Source: Tigriopus japonicus (taxonomy: Eukaryota > Arthropoda > Copepoda > Harpacticoida > Harpacticidae). Taken from it: 64,000 bases of DNA. The DNA is taken from assembly GCA_010645155.1 (NCBI GenBank), contig CM021317.1:7449417-7513416 (forward strand). Reading direction: 5' to 3'. The position numbers were made by a program, and so were the translations under genes. This document shows, in pieces, positions 10,002 through 21,800 of the stretch. Each line of letters begins with the position of its first letter. Position 1 is the stretch's first letter. The notes under the pieces are model-generated. The model was not told where the DNA came from, made no database searches, and worked only from the letters and a program-made list of their open reading frames with translations.

Positions 10002-11438
10002 ATGTCCTTCTCTTCGTCTTCTTCCTCATCATCACGTCATAGAGGTTCATTGGAGGTCCCCAAGATTGACCTACCCACCAATAACTCACTTAAACCGTTT
10101 GCAGAGGACGACATTGACAGTCTCAGCGATATTCCAGAGCTCAACGAGGCCGTCAACCTTCCGGATAAGGATGATTTGTCCAACCTTCAAGTGGAACCCC
10201 CGGTAATGTCGGCTGATTTTAAACCCCCACCTGCTTATTCTTCTGCCCCTTATTCAGGGAGTCAAAGTCATGATGCTGATGACGATTCTTCACAGAACAC
10301 AATGATTGACGACATCTTGATCACGCCCTTCAAAACCGACATGGCCACTCAAACCCCTCAGAAACTCCGATTGACTCCGCTTCATGATCAAAGTGAACTG
10401 CGTTCCATGGATTACGTGGCCCCGGTTCCTAGCCAAATTTTGGTCCAGGACCAGGATTTCGAGAAGGAAAGTTGGCTCCAAATCGAAGTCTCTGAGCCGT
10501 ACAACTACAAGATAGAGAGATTTAAAGGCCCAGAACAAATATCCGTTGGACCTTTGGATCAGACACATTTGCTCACCCCATTGGAAAACAACCACAACCT
10601 GAAGTTCTTACCGGTTAAATTTATCTCGGAGCATTTTCCCAATTCTGTCCAAGATGAGAACATCATGGGCGCCATTGTAGACACTGAAACAGGAAAGATT
10701 TACTCGATTGAATGTAGTCACCCTAACGGACTCCCAAAACCAGATTCCGAGGAAGAAGAAGTAGAAGAAGAGGGGGAATATATTTCTTGGTGCTCACCTT
10801 TTCTTCTACTGCGTATCCTCGGTCTCATTTTGGCCTTTGGGGCCTTGATGAGCTTGATATTACTCTCTGGACCTAGTTCAGATGAAAGTGGAGTAGCTGC
10901 CCTACCATTGACAAACGTTAAGCTCCTCACGACTTTACCTTGGTCTACAACCAATAGAATTGGAAGTTCCACATCAAGCTCCAATCCCCCTGAAACTTCA
11001 ACGACTAATGGAGCGTTTGCCAGATCCATCAGCTCAAAATCAAGCACACCCCAAGCTACTCTGGACGTATCACCTTCAGTGGAGACAATCATCAACGAGG
11101 AGTCACCTTCAGTTTCAACACTTGAAAGCTCTTCAGATGAAAATACGGCAGAGGTTACGCCAACAATTTCTGCCAGTACATCTACAACTGAAGACACCAC
11201 ATTTGAAAGTACCCTCATCACGACTACTAGCGAAGATCCGACAACCCCATTGACAACAACAACGACGACGACGGCAATAACTTCGCCAACCACCTCCCAG
11301 ACAACAACAGATGTTAGTATGGATGAAACCACTTTGTCATCAGTGAGTTTAACATCCGAGGCGTCAAGTTTCGATGCAATGAAGGAAACAACCCATTTCG
11401 AAGAATTTCCCAATGCCATCGAAGATGCCTTTTCTTAA
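10002..11438 (+). CDS. Single-pass membrane protein with Ser/Thr-rich mucin-like ectodomain
   Basis: One coding exon gives 478 residues from the ATG at 10002; the acceptor at 9991-9993 implies a spliced 5' leader. The N-terminal half (1-262) is acidic and hydrophilic with no signal peptide and ends in EEEEVEEEGE. Residues about 266-286 (LLLRILGLILAFGALMSLIL) form one membrane span. The remaining 190 residues are dominated by Ser, Thr and Pro, including a run of eight threonines, typical of a heavily O-glycosylated stalk. With an acidic N-terminus and an internal anchor, a type II topology with the mucin-like part outside is the simplest reading. PPPAY (near residue 75) is a PPxY motif that could bind WW-domain ubiquitin ligases. 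No family is recognised. Confidence 0.7.
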   Translation: MSFSSSSSSSSRHRGSLEVPKIDLPTNNSLKPFAEDDIDSLSDIPELNEAVNLPDKDDLSNLQVEPPVMSADFKPPPAYSSAPYSGSQSHDADDDSSQNTMIDDILITPFKTDMATQTPQKLRLTPLHDQSELRSMDYVAPVPSQILVQDQDFEKESWLQIEVSEPYNYKIERFKGPEQISVGPLDQTHLLTPLENNHNLKFLPVKFISEHFPNSVQDENIMGAIVDTETGKIYSIECSHPNGLPKPDSEEEEVEEEGEYISWCSPFLLLRILGLILAFGALMSLILLSGPSSDESGVAALPLTNVKLLTTLPWSTTNRIGSSTSSSNPPETSTTNGAFARSISSKSSTPQATLDVSPSVETIINEESPSVSTLESSSDENTAEVTPTISASTSTTEDTTFESTLITTTSEDPTTPLTTTTTTTAITSPTTSQTTTDVSMDETTLSSVSLTSEASSFDAMKETTHFEEFPNAIEDAFS

Positions 11439-11794
11439 AAATAGCGGCAAATAATGTGAGCCCACCAATCTCCCTCGTAACAAAATACATGAACACTAAT
11501 TCATTTAACAAGTTAATGTTGGTACTCGCGGTTGCGTGGGTTTCGAATGAAGACATGTCATATCAATATGATAGGTACGTGACATGGCATGAAGAAGTTC
11601 GTTCAATATTATACCTTACATTCTTCCTCTCCCGTCACCTTTCTTTCTCCTGGTTTCAAAGGGCGGTTGCAAGGCTTTGAGTGTCGAAGGGGGGGAAATA
11701 AGAAAGGTATGAAGGCCAAAAAAGAACTGAAGGCAGGAATGTTTCCCTTCCACAACATATGTACGTAGTTGTCTAACACTTCCCTGTGGGAAAA

Positions 11795-14700
11795 ATGCCA
11801 TCTTCGTCTTTTCCACAGTTTGCGAATGGCTGTGTCTCTACACCTTTGGATAAGAGAACACATCTTCCGAAGCCTTTATATGAGCGCAAATTGTCAGACG
11901 AACGGAAGGATCAGTTTTCACCGGAGAAAAGGTTACATTTTGATAGTGATCCACAAGTCATCGTGTATCCATCCACATCAGACAGTTATCCCGAGGGAGA
12001 TGTAGAAGAAGACGAGGAAAGCATCGAATTACCATGGAAACACAATAAAGAATTCAACAACCTTGCACAGCCATCCTCATACCTGGGATCAGATTCAGTG
12101 GATATTGATGGAGAAAACATGGGGAACGATTACGAACCTGGAAGTTATCGCGAGTGTTCTTGCGAGGACGCAGATTTGGATTTTCTGGAGCGACTCCAAA
12201 AACTAAAACAAGAAAACCTTGCTCGACTAGAACGTCTTCAGAATGAAGACTACGATTATATTCAAGAACACGTGGTTTGCCAAGAGATTTGCCATTGTTG
12301 TCCATCCCAATATCCTGCCGATTGGTCCTACACCTGTCAAGAGTACAAAGTAAGAATACTAAATTGGCTTAGTTTGAAAATTTAACTTTTCAGTGGAAAT
12401 CGAGGTGGAACTTTAGCAAATACAAAATTGAATTCACTCAACCTAGTTTTTGCATGATATTTTTTGATGAATACCTTGATTTGTTTTTTTTTTTATATAT
12501 AAACTAGGTTTGCGAAGATCCCCATTATTCTTGCCCAGTCTCACCAGTGGGTCTAAGCCGATTTGATCGAGTGGAAACTGACTCTGAAGATGAAGAGTTC
12601 GATAAGAACTACTATCGGATGAAAGTTCGAAAAAAACGTCGAGCTAGAAGTGCCTCTGCTTCAGGAAGTAGGCCCAAAACCACTATGGTCCAACCGTTCC
12701 AAATGACCCTAAGGTTATCATAAATTTGAGCTGAGTTGAGAAGGTAAAATCTAAAAACAAATTACATTAACAGAGAGGAACAAAAACGTCAAGAACGAGA
12801 TGAAATGCTTGACTTGATGAAGGAACAGGGACACTTTGGGGACGAACCAATTCCTATCCAACCCAATGGAGGCTACAAGTTTCAAGCCACCCCTGTTCCA
12901 GACCATGTTTATAAACCGCTATTTCGGGAAATGGTTGCCGAGCACCCTCAAAGGTTGGTTCCAGACAAAAACAACGTCCCAATTTTTCAAGCACAACGAC
13001 ATCCATTTTCTAGATTTCCCAAGAGAACACGTGGTATGATGTCAAGTCGGATGCAACGATCTCGGTCTAATCCGGAATTAAGAGGTCAAAGCTACCCGTT
13101 GAAGGCCAAAGAATTTCCTGCCCACATATTCACTAATTACGCTTACGAAAAACAAAGAGAGGCTGATCGATATCGTCAACTTCAACGAGAACTCCGCCAG
13201 AAGGAGTTGTATAAGAAATCGAAATGGCCCCCACGAATGAAAGAGTCCATTGAAATGAATAGAGGAATCAAATCCAAACTGAAGAAGGTTAGTTTGCTTT
13301 AACTTTGAGACTTCCAAAGTGGCGCCTTCAATTCGTGCAATGGCTGAACTGAGATCTGAGCGTGACGTAAATTTTACTTTCAGCAAAAATTGCAACGAGC
13401 CTCTTCAGCCAGTCGTTGTAACCCTGCACTTTCAAGCAAAGAGGTCCCCGATTTTGATGCCTTATATCGCAAGTTTCAAGCCAATCTAGAGGACAAGAAA
13501 GGGACCAGAATGTCAACCGTTGTCCAGCCATTCTCTTTTGATGCTCGCGACCAAGAATTTGTAAGTTCTTTAAATGACTACAATTTTCATTTTATTTCGA
13601 AGGACCAGAGAAGGAACGACGTGTGCGATAAAAAGTGGTAAACAAACCATTTGGGTTTGCAATTTCATAGTTTTTTTTTTGTTGCAATTTCGAAATCTAA
13701 GCAACAATTATCGATCTCTAAACCAAAAAAAAATCGTATTTTTTTTCAAGATCATAAATTTCAAAAATGAAATAAAAAAGTTAAGAAAAATTACCTCAAA
13801 AGCGATGCAAAAGCAAAACAGTAGCATTTAATCAATTTGACATTTTGTTAATTTTTCTTATATATTTGTTTCTTTATTTGCCATGGTTTGGTTAATTTGT
13901 CATATTTCTCCATTACTGGAACCAAAGCGATGTTAAAAGTTAAAACTCACATCCACGGTATTTTGTGCTTCTCCTATGAACCAAAAAAAATGGGCCAGCA
14001 AGGAATTGCATGGTAACGTTTAAATAAAACACATTTCTTCATGTTCTCAGTTGCAACGAAGACCAAAATCGGCCATGGCGCATTTAGATCCCCCTAAACC
14101 GCCAACTAGATCAAAATCCTTGGCCTCGCTCCTCTACGAAAATTCCAGTCGAGCGCGAAGTACAACGGCCAATGACCTCCGTACTCGCCACAATCTAAAA
14201 AAGCTTCACAAATTTGAAGATCAGGATCGTCGGGAGGCTCAAAAGGCTTTGGAGCTTGAACTCCGTCAACGAGAGATGAGACGGAACAATCCAGCATGGG
14301 CTCAACTCCAAGAAGACATTGTAGATTACGATGAAATTGAGCGGAGGAAAATGGAACGCTTGGAGATGGAACGGGATCGAATCGAGGAGTATCAATGGGA
14401 ACTAGAAAAAATGTTTCAAAGAGTGAAACAAGGACCCACGTTGTTCGAAAGGCAAGCCAAGGTATGCATATTCTGTAATGTGGGTGATTATGAAATTAAT
14501 ACTGGCTAAGGAACCAAATTACTTTTTCATCAAATGTGAATAACAATGTATATGGTTTCAACCCGAGCCTGAATATTCTTCAAAAGATGGTGTGAAAGAG
14601 GTGGGAAATACAATGTGTTAAGCTCAAAAGACTCTTTTCTTTATGTGCCTCATCTTCTGCGCCATCTATAGGCGTCTATTATAAGCTTGGGTTAAAATCC

Positions 14701-15292
14701 TCAGTTGAAGTACCGTAAAGACTTATTACAGTACGGGGCCAAATCAATAATAATAAAAAATGAAGCTTCCGCGAAAGGAAGTAGCCGCAACTTTATTGTG
14801 CTCAATTTATTTTGCAAATCAAATTTAAAACCTTAATAGTGACCACTCCGTATATGTTTTTTAACCGCAATTGGTGTTGATTACTTTTGGAAAATTGATT
14901 TTTATTAATAAGGTTTCTATTCATTCCCGAAAAGAAAGTCCGGCCTTCTAACATTTTTAACATCAAAAACCATCTCATGTCATTTTTTAAATACATTAAC
15001 CGTTGATTTGTTGCAGTTGAGTGCCAAACAAAATGCGGAAAAACGTTATCAAGAGGTTCTGAAGAAGGAAGGGTTGGTTGACAATGATTTTCAATCGAAA
15101 CCCAAGCTTCACAAACGAAGAAAAAGCCGATTCCGGCTGAGTCAAAAAACGTATGACGATGGACTTCAAATTCCATCTGTCCATGGATTGGGACGAATTT
15201 CACAAGCCGATTCTTCGTCCTTGGTCTCGGAATGTGATTCTTCTTCGGTCACCTCAGAGTGGCCAAGTGTTCATCCGCATTACCATTACTAA
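11795..15292 (+). CDS. FAM161: FAM161-family centrosomal/ciliary protein
   Basis: Six exons are joined in phase: 11795..12349, 12508..12713, 12774..13287, 13384..13560, 14051..14461 and 15017..15292, giving 712 residues. The first ATG follows an in-frame stop at 11774. The FAM161 (UPF0564) region begins at VQPFQMTLREEQKRQERDE, continues with FQATPVPDHVYKPLF, PDFDALYRKFQ and TVVQPFSFDARDQEF, and ends with the helical segment LFERQAKLSAKQNAEKRYQE. Family members bind microtubules and localise to basal bodies, centrioles and the photoreceptor connecting cilium; human FAM161A loss causes retinitis pigmentosa. The N-terminus is acidic with a Cys-rich patch (CQEICHCC), and the C-terminus is Ser-rich. 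Introns 2 (60 bp) and 3 (96 bp) are very short; intron 4 is 490 bp and intron 5 is 555 bp. Vertebrate FAM161A and FAM161B cannot be told apart here. Confidence 0.85.
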
Positions 15293-16603
15293 AATTGAAC
15301 ATTGTTTAGCAGTACAATCGATTTTTCTAGATCATTGCTCAGAAGTGACCTGACTAATTGTTTGTTGTTCTTTTGATATGGATCACTTTCCAATAACGTG
15401 TTATGCATTGATTAAATGTTAAACTTTAAACACGATCTACATATAAGTCTGTGTTGTTGTATTTTGATTCTACGTGCTTATTTAAGGGCTAATTTATTTC
15501 AAATACATTTTTCGAATCAGGAAGTGATGGACCAAAACACCTTTCACCGAACGTTGTTCTCATGATCAACGTAGATAATAAAAAAAGAGATTTTCGGGGG
15601 AAATGATGTATTCTGTTACTAAAAACTGAAAATTTTGCTGTGGACAAAAAAGAAACCTTAAAGCATCTAAATGTAAAAATATCCATAAGATAGATAAATA
15701 GAATGCCAACATTATAAAAGATCACAGAAGAAGGTCAAAACCTAAAGAAGCAAAGAGGTTTTTACAAAGTTATTACGGAAACACTTTTCAGTCCTTGTTG
15801 AAGTGATAGTTGTTTCAAACCTAAGGGGGCCTTTCGTCTCCCTAGACTCACAAGGATAGAGATTATCAGCTGACTTTTCCAAAGGCGAGGAGGAATGTGC
15901 TTTAAAATGCTCAAAACTTGGTAGATGACGGGTTTGGGTTTGACTTGGTCAGAAGTGAGCTTTTTGAATGTCCTACCTCGGAGGTAACTGTCACTTCAAG
16001 TTTCAAGTTTGCAGTGCTGCCATTAAATTAAAAAAGTTTGAAGTGCTGACTCTAAGAATAAATTTATTTTGATATTTTTCATTCTCTCAATTGCTACACT
16101 TTGTGTTTATACACGAAATGATACTTATGGAGTAACTTATACAAGTTGACTTTTAAACTATGGTATTTTGATCCCAACATCTTAACTATTCCATAACGTT
16201 CCTGACTTTAGAGTTGAGTTTCTTAATGATTTACGAAGTAGCTAGTTCATAAATAGTTACCATGTCACGGTGTTCAGAATGGCTTTTTAGGTTTGAATCA
16301 AAATACCCAAAGACTTCATGACACTTTTTGGACCCAAAATTAAATGGGGAACAACTTTACTTTTATTGAATTATATCAGTTTAGACCCAGGGAAAAGGTT
16401 AAATATCTAAAAACCTACTAATTACAACATATATACAGTAAATAAACTATTTAACCCATATTTGACCATTTAGTTACCTTATGAATTCAAATTGAATGAA
16501 AATTCATTCATCAACAGCTGAGTTATTTGACTTTGAATGGTCCATTTTTGACCCCAAAAAGCCGAAAAACGCTACAGTTATTTGAAAAAAACAAATTCCC
16601 AAT
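15293..16603. other. Intergenic, downstream of FAM161
   Basis: AT-rich non-coding sequence. It includes the FAM161 3' UTR, with candidate poly(A) signals ATTAAA at 15411 and AATAAA near 15573. No repeat or gene is recognised beyond that. Confidence 0.4.
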
Positions 16604-17079
16604 TTGTTGTACGCACCATCCACCGTGAAGATTGACTCATCTGAGAAAAGTCTGACCATCCTCGGATTGACCTTGCAGATTCTGCGCAACTTCTTGCCCC
16701 TCTCAAGCCTGGTGGCCTTCATCTTCTCGGTAAGAAGGTGGCGTCTGCCTCTGACGTAGGAGGTCAAGTTCAGGTCCTCCTTGACAGCCCTGGCCACAGT
16801 TCTCTTGCTCACGGACCGCCTGGCTGCGTGGGCCGATATGGACACAGCAGGGTTGGCCTCGATGGACCTCCTCAGGCCCGCTAAGAACCAGCGGGTCCGC
16901 TTTTTTGCCCTGTGTGGGCCGCAGGTGGCGTGGTCTGTCCCCTGGCCAGACTGCAGCCTCTTCACGACCTCGTAGACGGTGGCCCTGGGGTACTTGGTTG
17001 ACTTGATGATGGCTCTGGCGTCGTTGCCGGCCGAGAGCAATTCAGCAATCACTTTACGCTTTTGTTCTTGGGGCTTCAT
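16604..17079 (-). pseudogene. Truncated mariner-type transposase (N-terminal half)
   Basis: Starting at the ATG at 17079 (MKPQEQKRKVIAELL) the frame encodes a helix-turn-helix DNA-binding region and the opening of the catalytic domain, up to the first catalytic aspartate in RLFSDESIFTVDGAYN. Similarity to transposase then stops (about 16610) and the frame runs into unrelated sequence. The second and third catalytic aspartates are absent, so it cannot be active. No matching terminal inverted repeats were found. The coding part is markedly G/C-rich compared with its flanks, consistent with a mobile origin. Confidence 0.75.
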
Positions 17080-17320
17080 ATTTCCGGATTTCAACAAAAA
17101 AAAAAGCAACAAACATTCAAAACCGGTTTTTGGTCAAACCAGAAAAACGCGGGAAATAAAAATATTCCTCTTGCTTCAGGAGATATACATCATCCAAGTT
17201 TTGTCTGGATACTTCTGCCCCTCCCCGTACGTCATCTACTGAATACAAGCAAGGTCTCATTGGCAGAAGAACGCTGGAAATCGCACCGTTAGCCTCCCAC
17301 TCTAATTTTCAGTGCTTCTT

Positions 17321-17407
17321 GCCATGGCCGATCAAGTTTCCCTATGTAAGCTGCGATTGAAATATTGAAAAACACAGCTTATGCAACGAAACTTGATCGA
17401 GCATGGC
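17321..17407. repeat. Short inverted repeat (33-bp imperfect arms)
   Basis: Arms 17321-17353 and 17375-17407 pair with about five mismatches around a 21-bp loop; both arms contain the core GATCAAGTTTC. It lies just left of the deleted mariner and may be a separate small foldback. Confidence 0.5.
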
Positions 17408-17461
17408 TACTTCTACTCCGTCTGAAGTGCTTCTTTTGTGTTTCTAGGTATGCTTCTACTA

Positions 17462-18235
17462 CAGGGTGGGGAACCAAAACGTGGACTCTTCACGTTTACC
17501 TCTACAAACTCTACTACCACTACAAACAGGTGCGACTTGCGCCTGAACCTTAAGTCCAATTACAATGAAACTTTCTGTAATGTTTTAGCTACTATCCTAC
17601 CATTATTTCTCGAAATGGCCCCCATTGGCATCCACCATGGCCTCAAGGCTGGGCCTGAAGGCACGGCAGACCTTGATGACGTGACCCTCAGACATGGCCG
17701 CCCATTCCTGCTTGACGAAGGCCTTCAGGTCATCAACTCTGTGGTGGAGGTTTGCACAGGCCTTGCTTTCAATGGAGCCCCAGATTCCATAGTCCAGTGG
17801 GGCACAGTCTGGGGATGACGGTGGCCACATGTCCGCAGGCCAGAAATCGGCGATGTTGGTCTTGCACCACTCCTGGACCTTCTTGGCCTTGTAAAAGTCA
17901 TCATCGATCTTTTTATTATGGCCGCCACTGCCAGGCTTGCGGGAGAGATCCTTGCCATCGTCCATCAGCTTTTTGATTTTGAAAACGAAGCTCCGGGAGC
18001 ACTCGGCGATCTCTGTGATCTCGTTTATGGCCACTTGGGCGCGGAGCAAATCTGATACACGTTGCCTTTTGGCTTCCATTTCGAAAATTAGTGGGTCTAC
18101 AAAGCTCAGCTGCAGCTCGTTTGAAAGAATTTAGTCAGAACTTTTAGCTCATATTCAGGCAACCTCCATGACAATAATAAAATATTGAGAAATTAGCAAT
18201 TAAAGTGGAGTCCACGTTTTGGTTCCCCACACTGT
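17462..18235 (-). mobile_element. Internally deleted mariner element with both TIRs
   Basis: The left end CAGGGTGGGGAACCAAAACG and the right end (read inward on the minus strand) CAGTGTGGGGAACCAAAACG form matching terminal inverted repeats of about 26 bp. Each end is flanked by the dinucleotide TA (17460-17461 and 18236-18237), the Tc1/mariner target duplication. The element is 774 bp, well below the usual 1.3 kb. It contains one minus-strand open frame made of the head and tail of a transposase. Confidence 0.88.
17603..18079 (-). CDS. Fused remnant transposase: HTH head plus catalytic C-terminus
   Basis: The 158-residue open frame starts MEAKRQRVSDLL. Residues 1-57 are a helix-turn-helix paired-like DNA-binding head ending KPGSGGHNKK. 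From about residue 62 the sequence jumps to the C-terminal transposase segment, including MWPPSSPDCAPLDYGIWG with the third acidic catalytic residue in SPD. The central part with the first two catalytic aspartates is missing, but the frame is preserved through the junction. It therefore cannot catalyse transposition, but could bind the terminal repeats. Function in the host is not implied. Confidence 0.7.
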   Translation of the reverse strand: MEAKRQRVSDLLRAQVAINEITEIAECSRSFVFKIKKLMDDGKDLSRKPGSGGHNKKIDDDFYKAKKVQEWCKTNIADFWPADMWPPSSPDCAPLDYGIWGSIESKACANLHHRVDDLKAFVKQEWAAMSEGHVIKVCRAFRPSLEAMVDANGGHFEK

Positions 18236-18732
18236 ATACTTCCAAACTACCTCAACAACCGACCTATTTATGCAAGTCGTGGGCACTGTGTAAGGAATGT
18301 GCATTGGAAACCCATAATACTCGAATACATGAGGAGAAACCCCAAATTTAACCATCCTTATTGGCAACCGCACAAGGAATGTATACAGAAATCTGCTCGT
18401 CAGCTGTCCTCGTTTGAGGCTTGTCAACAAATCACAAAAAATGTTCCTTCTGTACTCGAGAGTTGTCTCTTAGTACTAAAATGGCTTGTATCAATCCAAA
18501 ATAAGTAACAAATATTGAATGTGAGAGATTAATAGTTCTACAAATGAAATACACAATAAATACTCGGGATAGAGGAATCTCTATAGCTTTCCATAAAAAT
18601 GATGTGGTGCCTAAAAGCCATGTTAATAACTTACAGAAAAAAATACAAATGTACAGTCAGGAGCAAAAGTATTCGTAACCTCGAAAATTTTATTGATTTT
18701 TAAATGATACTCGATTTTTGAAAAATACATTC

Positions 18733-18801
18733 TGTTGTATTTCGTGTCTGAGTCCTTACAACAGCAGCCCATAGATATCATTTGTAGATGAAACCATTAC
18801 A
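18733..18801 (-). repeat. 3' LTR (69 bp)
   Basis: Begins TGTTGTATTTCG and ends CATTACA on the plus strand; identical to the copy at 23156-23224. It is preceded by the CATTC target duplication. Confidence 0.92.
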
Positions 18802-18811
18802 TTTCCCCTCT
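18802..18811 (-). other. Polypurine tract of the retrotransposon
   Basis: AGAGGGGAAA on the element's coding strand lies directly against the 3' LTR, the expected site for plus-strand DNA priming. Confidence 0.75.
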
Positions 18812-18890
18812 GGGGATTAGGAAGATAAAATTTAAGAAAAAAAACATCTGATCGAAAATAAATGATAAAAGCAGAAGTATTGACTTCCAA

Positions 18891-21800
18891 TTAAGTCTTC
18901 TTTAAAAATCTCCTGTTGCGACAAAGAGTTTTTCCAGTGCTAGTTGTGATTTGATAAGATCGGCCGCTAGGTTCAATTGATGTAATTTTCCCACGTATGT
19001 CCCAACGAAGTGTTCGAGGATCCTGTACGACAACATCATCGCTTTCCTGAAGAGGTTCAAGGTCTCGAGAATGTAAATCAGCCCATGTGACTGACTTCTC
19101 ATAATTGGTTCGCTTCTTCTTCTCGGCGTGTTCATATTGAGCATCTGAAATTCTTGAAAACACCGTCGGATAACTAGGAAGATTTGTTCTTTGGGGGCGG
19201 CTAAAAACCCACTGTGCTGGAGAGAATCCAGATTCATTTGGAGTATTTCGAAATTCGCGTAGTCTTATACGAAAGTCATCCCATGAAAAGGATTTTTCGA
19301 TCAATAATTTCATAAGCTTGACGGCCGATTCCGCATGCCCATTAGACCTTGGATGGTACGGGCTGGAAGTAGTGTGATGAATGTGATGACTTTGGCAGAA
19401 TTTCGAAAACTCCGACCGGAACTGCGGACCATTATCGGTACGTATTTCAGTTGGGATTCCCCAATCCAAAAACCATTCCCTCATTGTTTTACAGACGGTA
19501 TTCGTATCGAGCGATCGTAATTGAAAAACTGCCGGCCAATTTGAATATCGGTCAACCAGCACAAAATATTGTTTTCCACCGACCTCGAACAAATCAAGAG
19601 AAACGCATTCAAAAGGTCTTGAAGCCTCAACATGTTGAATTGGTTCGAACGGTTGCCTTGGTCGCAAATTCTGACACATTTCACAACCATGGACTAGCGT
19701 AGAAATGTCGTTGTTCATCCCTGGCCAGAAATATCTTGCACGGGCAGCCGCACGAGTCTTCGAAATTCCCTGATGAGACTGATGTAGAATTTCAAGAATC
19801 TTGGGACGAGCAGCACGTGGGACCACTATTCGAGAATTGAAGATCATTATCCCATAATCGTCATCATATGCGAGTTCTGACCAATAATTTACAAAGGCTC
19901 GGGCTGGATGAGAGGGTGCGAGCTTTTTCACATCTTTTTCGCTCGCTAGAGCCAATATTACATCTTGATATGATTGATCTTTCGAGGCTGCTTCCGACAA
20001 AAAGGACAAGGATGGATCAGTTGAAGTAATAGCAGATATTGTAATTTCTTCGTTTTCTGGGTCACTAAAAAGTGGCGTTCGGGACAAGGCGTCCGCAATC
20101 ATGTGATGCTTTCCTGGAATCCATTTTACATCAAACGTATAACCCGAGATCGTACTCAGCATTCCTTGAAGACGTGCGTTTTCAATAGAAGCAAGGTTTT
20201 TCCCGTTGAATATACCTAACAACGGTTTATGATCTGTTATAACTGAGAAATTCATGCCTTCCAAGTAAAGTCGGCATTTGATTATGGACCATTTGATGGC
20301 TAAAGTTTCCAGCTCGCATACAGCATATCGACTTTCAGTGGTGGTGACAGCTCGTGATCCACATTGAATAAGGACACCTTTTCCAGTTACCGTAGTTTGC
20401 ATTAACGCATATCCAATCCCCTTTAAGCGGGAAGCATCAGTGAGGAGTGACGTGCTCAATGTCGGGTCGAAATGAGCTAACACCGGACCTTCCGGATCAG
20501 AAAGAATGGTCTTGGCCCGATCAAATGCCTTTTCATGCTCCGGAAGCCATTGGAATTCAACGGAAGTGCTCAGCAATGGACGAAGAGGTTGCATAACATG
20601 AGCCAAATCGGGCACAAACTGACCCAATTGATTGGCCAAACCACAAAATGATCTGAGTTCGGTGATGTTTGAAGGGCTAGGAAATTTTGAAATTGCCGCG
20701 TATTTTTCCGGATTAGGGCGCACGCCCTGAGCATTAATAATAAAACCGGCGAATCGAACTTCCGAACCAAATTGTGTTTTGGAACGTGATAAAGTGATTC
20801 CGTGCTCCCGACATCGTGATAGAACCGCTTCCAGCCTGTCCACGACTTCTGAGAGAGTGGAACCGTGGATCAAAATATCATCTACAATTTTGTGAATTCC
20901 CGGAATATTCTTGAGAGCTTCGTCTCCCCGCCTGCAATATTCGTCCCCAGACGCATTCAGTCCCATGGGAGCTCGCAAATAACGAAAACGGCCAAAGGCG
21001 GTGAGGAATGTCGTCAAATCCCGCGATTCTTCTGCCAAAGGAATCTGCCAAAAGCCTTTTCGAGCGTCTAAAGTAATAAAATATTTACTTGTTGGAGGAA
21101 TTGAAGATGCGATCTTAGTGGGAGTAGGAAAAGGGTGGACAGGACGTTGAACGTATTGGTTTAAAGCCGTATAGTCCGTCACCATACGAATGCCTTGACC
21201 ATTAGGTTTGGGCAGAAACAAAGCCGGACTTGTCCAAGGAGTTGGCCAAGTCACAGGTTCAATGATACCGGCCGATTTCTGCTTGATCAACTCCTCTTTA
21301 GCATCAGACTCCAAAGCGAATGGAACGCTACGGGCCACCAGAATGCATTTTGGTTGAATCTCACGATCACATCGTAAGTGGATCTTCATGGGAGGCCCTT
21401 TCATGGGCGGGAGTACGTCATCCTCATTGAAAACATCGACGAATTTGCTCAGTTTTACTTGAATTTCAGAGTCGAGAGTTTTCTTGTTGAATTCGTCTGA
21501 CGAGACAGATAAAATTGTAGCTTCTGGCATTGGGAAATTCTGAGGAATGATATGCAGATCCAAAAGATTCCGCCATGATAAGTATAATTTATCTTGAATT
21601 GATGAAGTAACGAAAGCTACAATTTTGGTCTTGTATCCTGCCACTTGAATTAACAACGTAACAGACCCAGAGCAAGGCATGTCAGAAGAATTTGCAGCCT
21701 TGATGCTACAACTTTTCTCCTCAATTGGAATTCCACGGGCTATCACGACATTCTCCGCAATAATTGGCTCGGTTGCTCCTGTATCCGGTAATGCATTCAT

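Noticed and set aside
10718..11419. 233-codon minus-strand frame, Val/Ser-rich
   Set aside because: Antisense shadow of the Thr/Ser-rich coding exon on the plus strand; no independent start context or domain.
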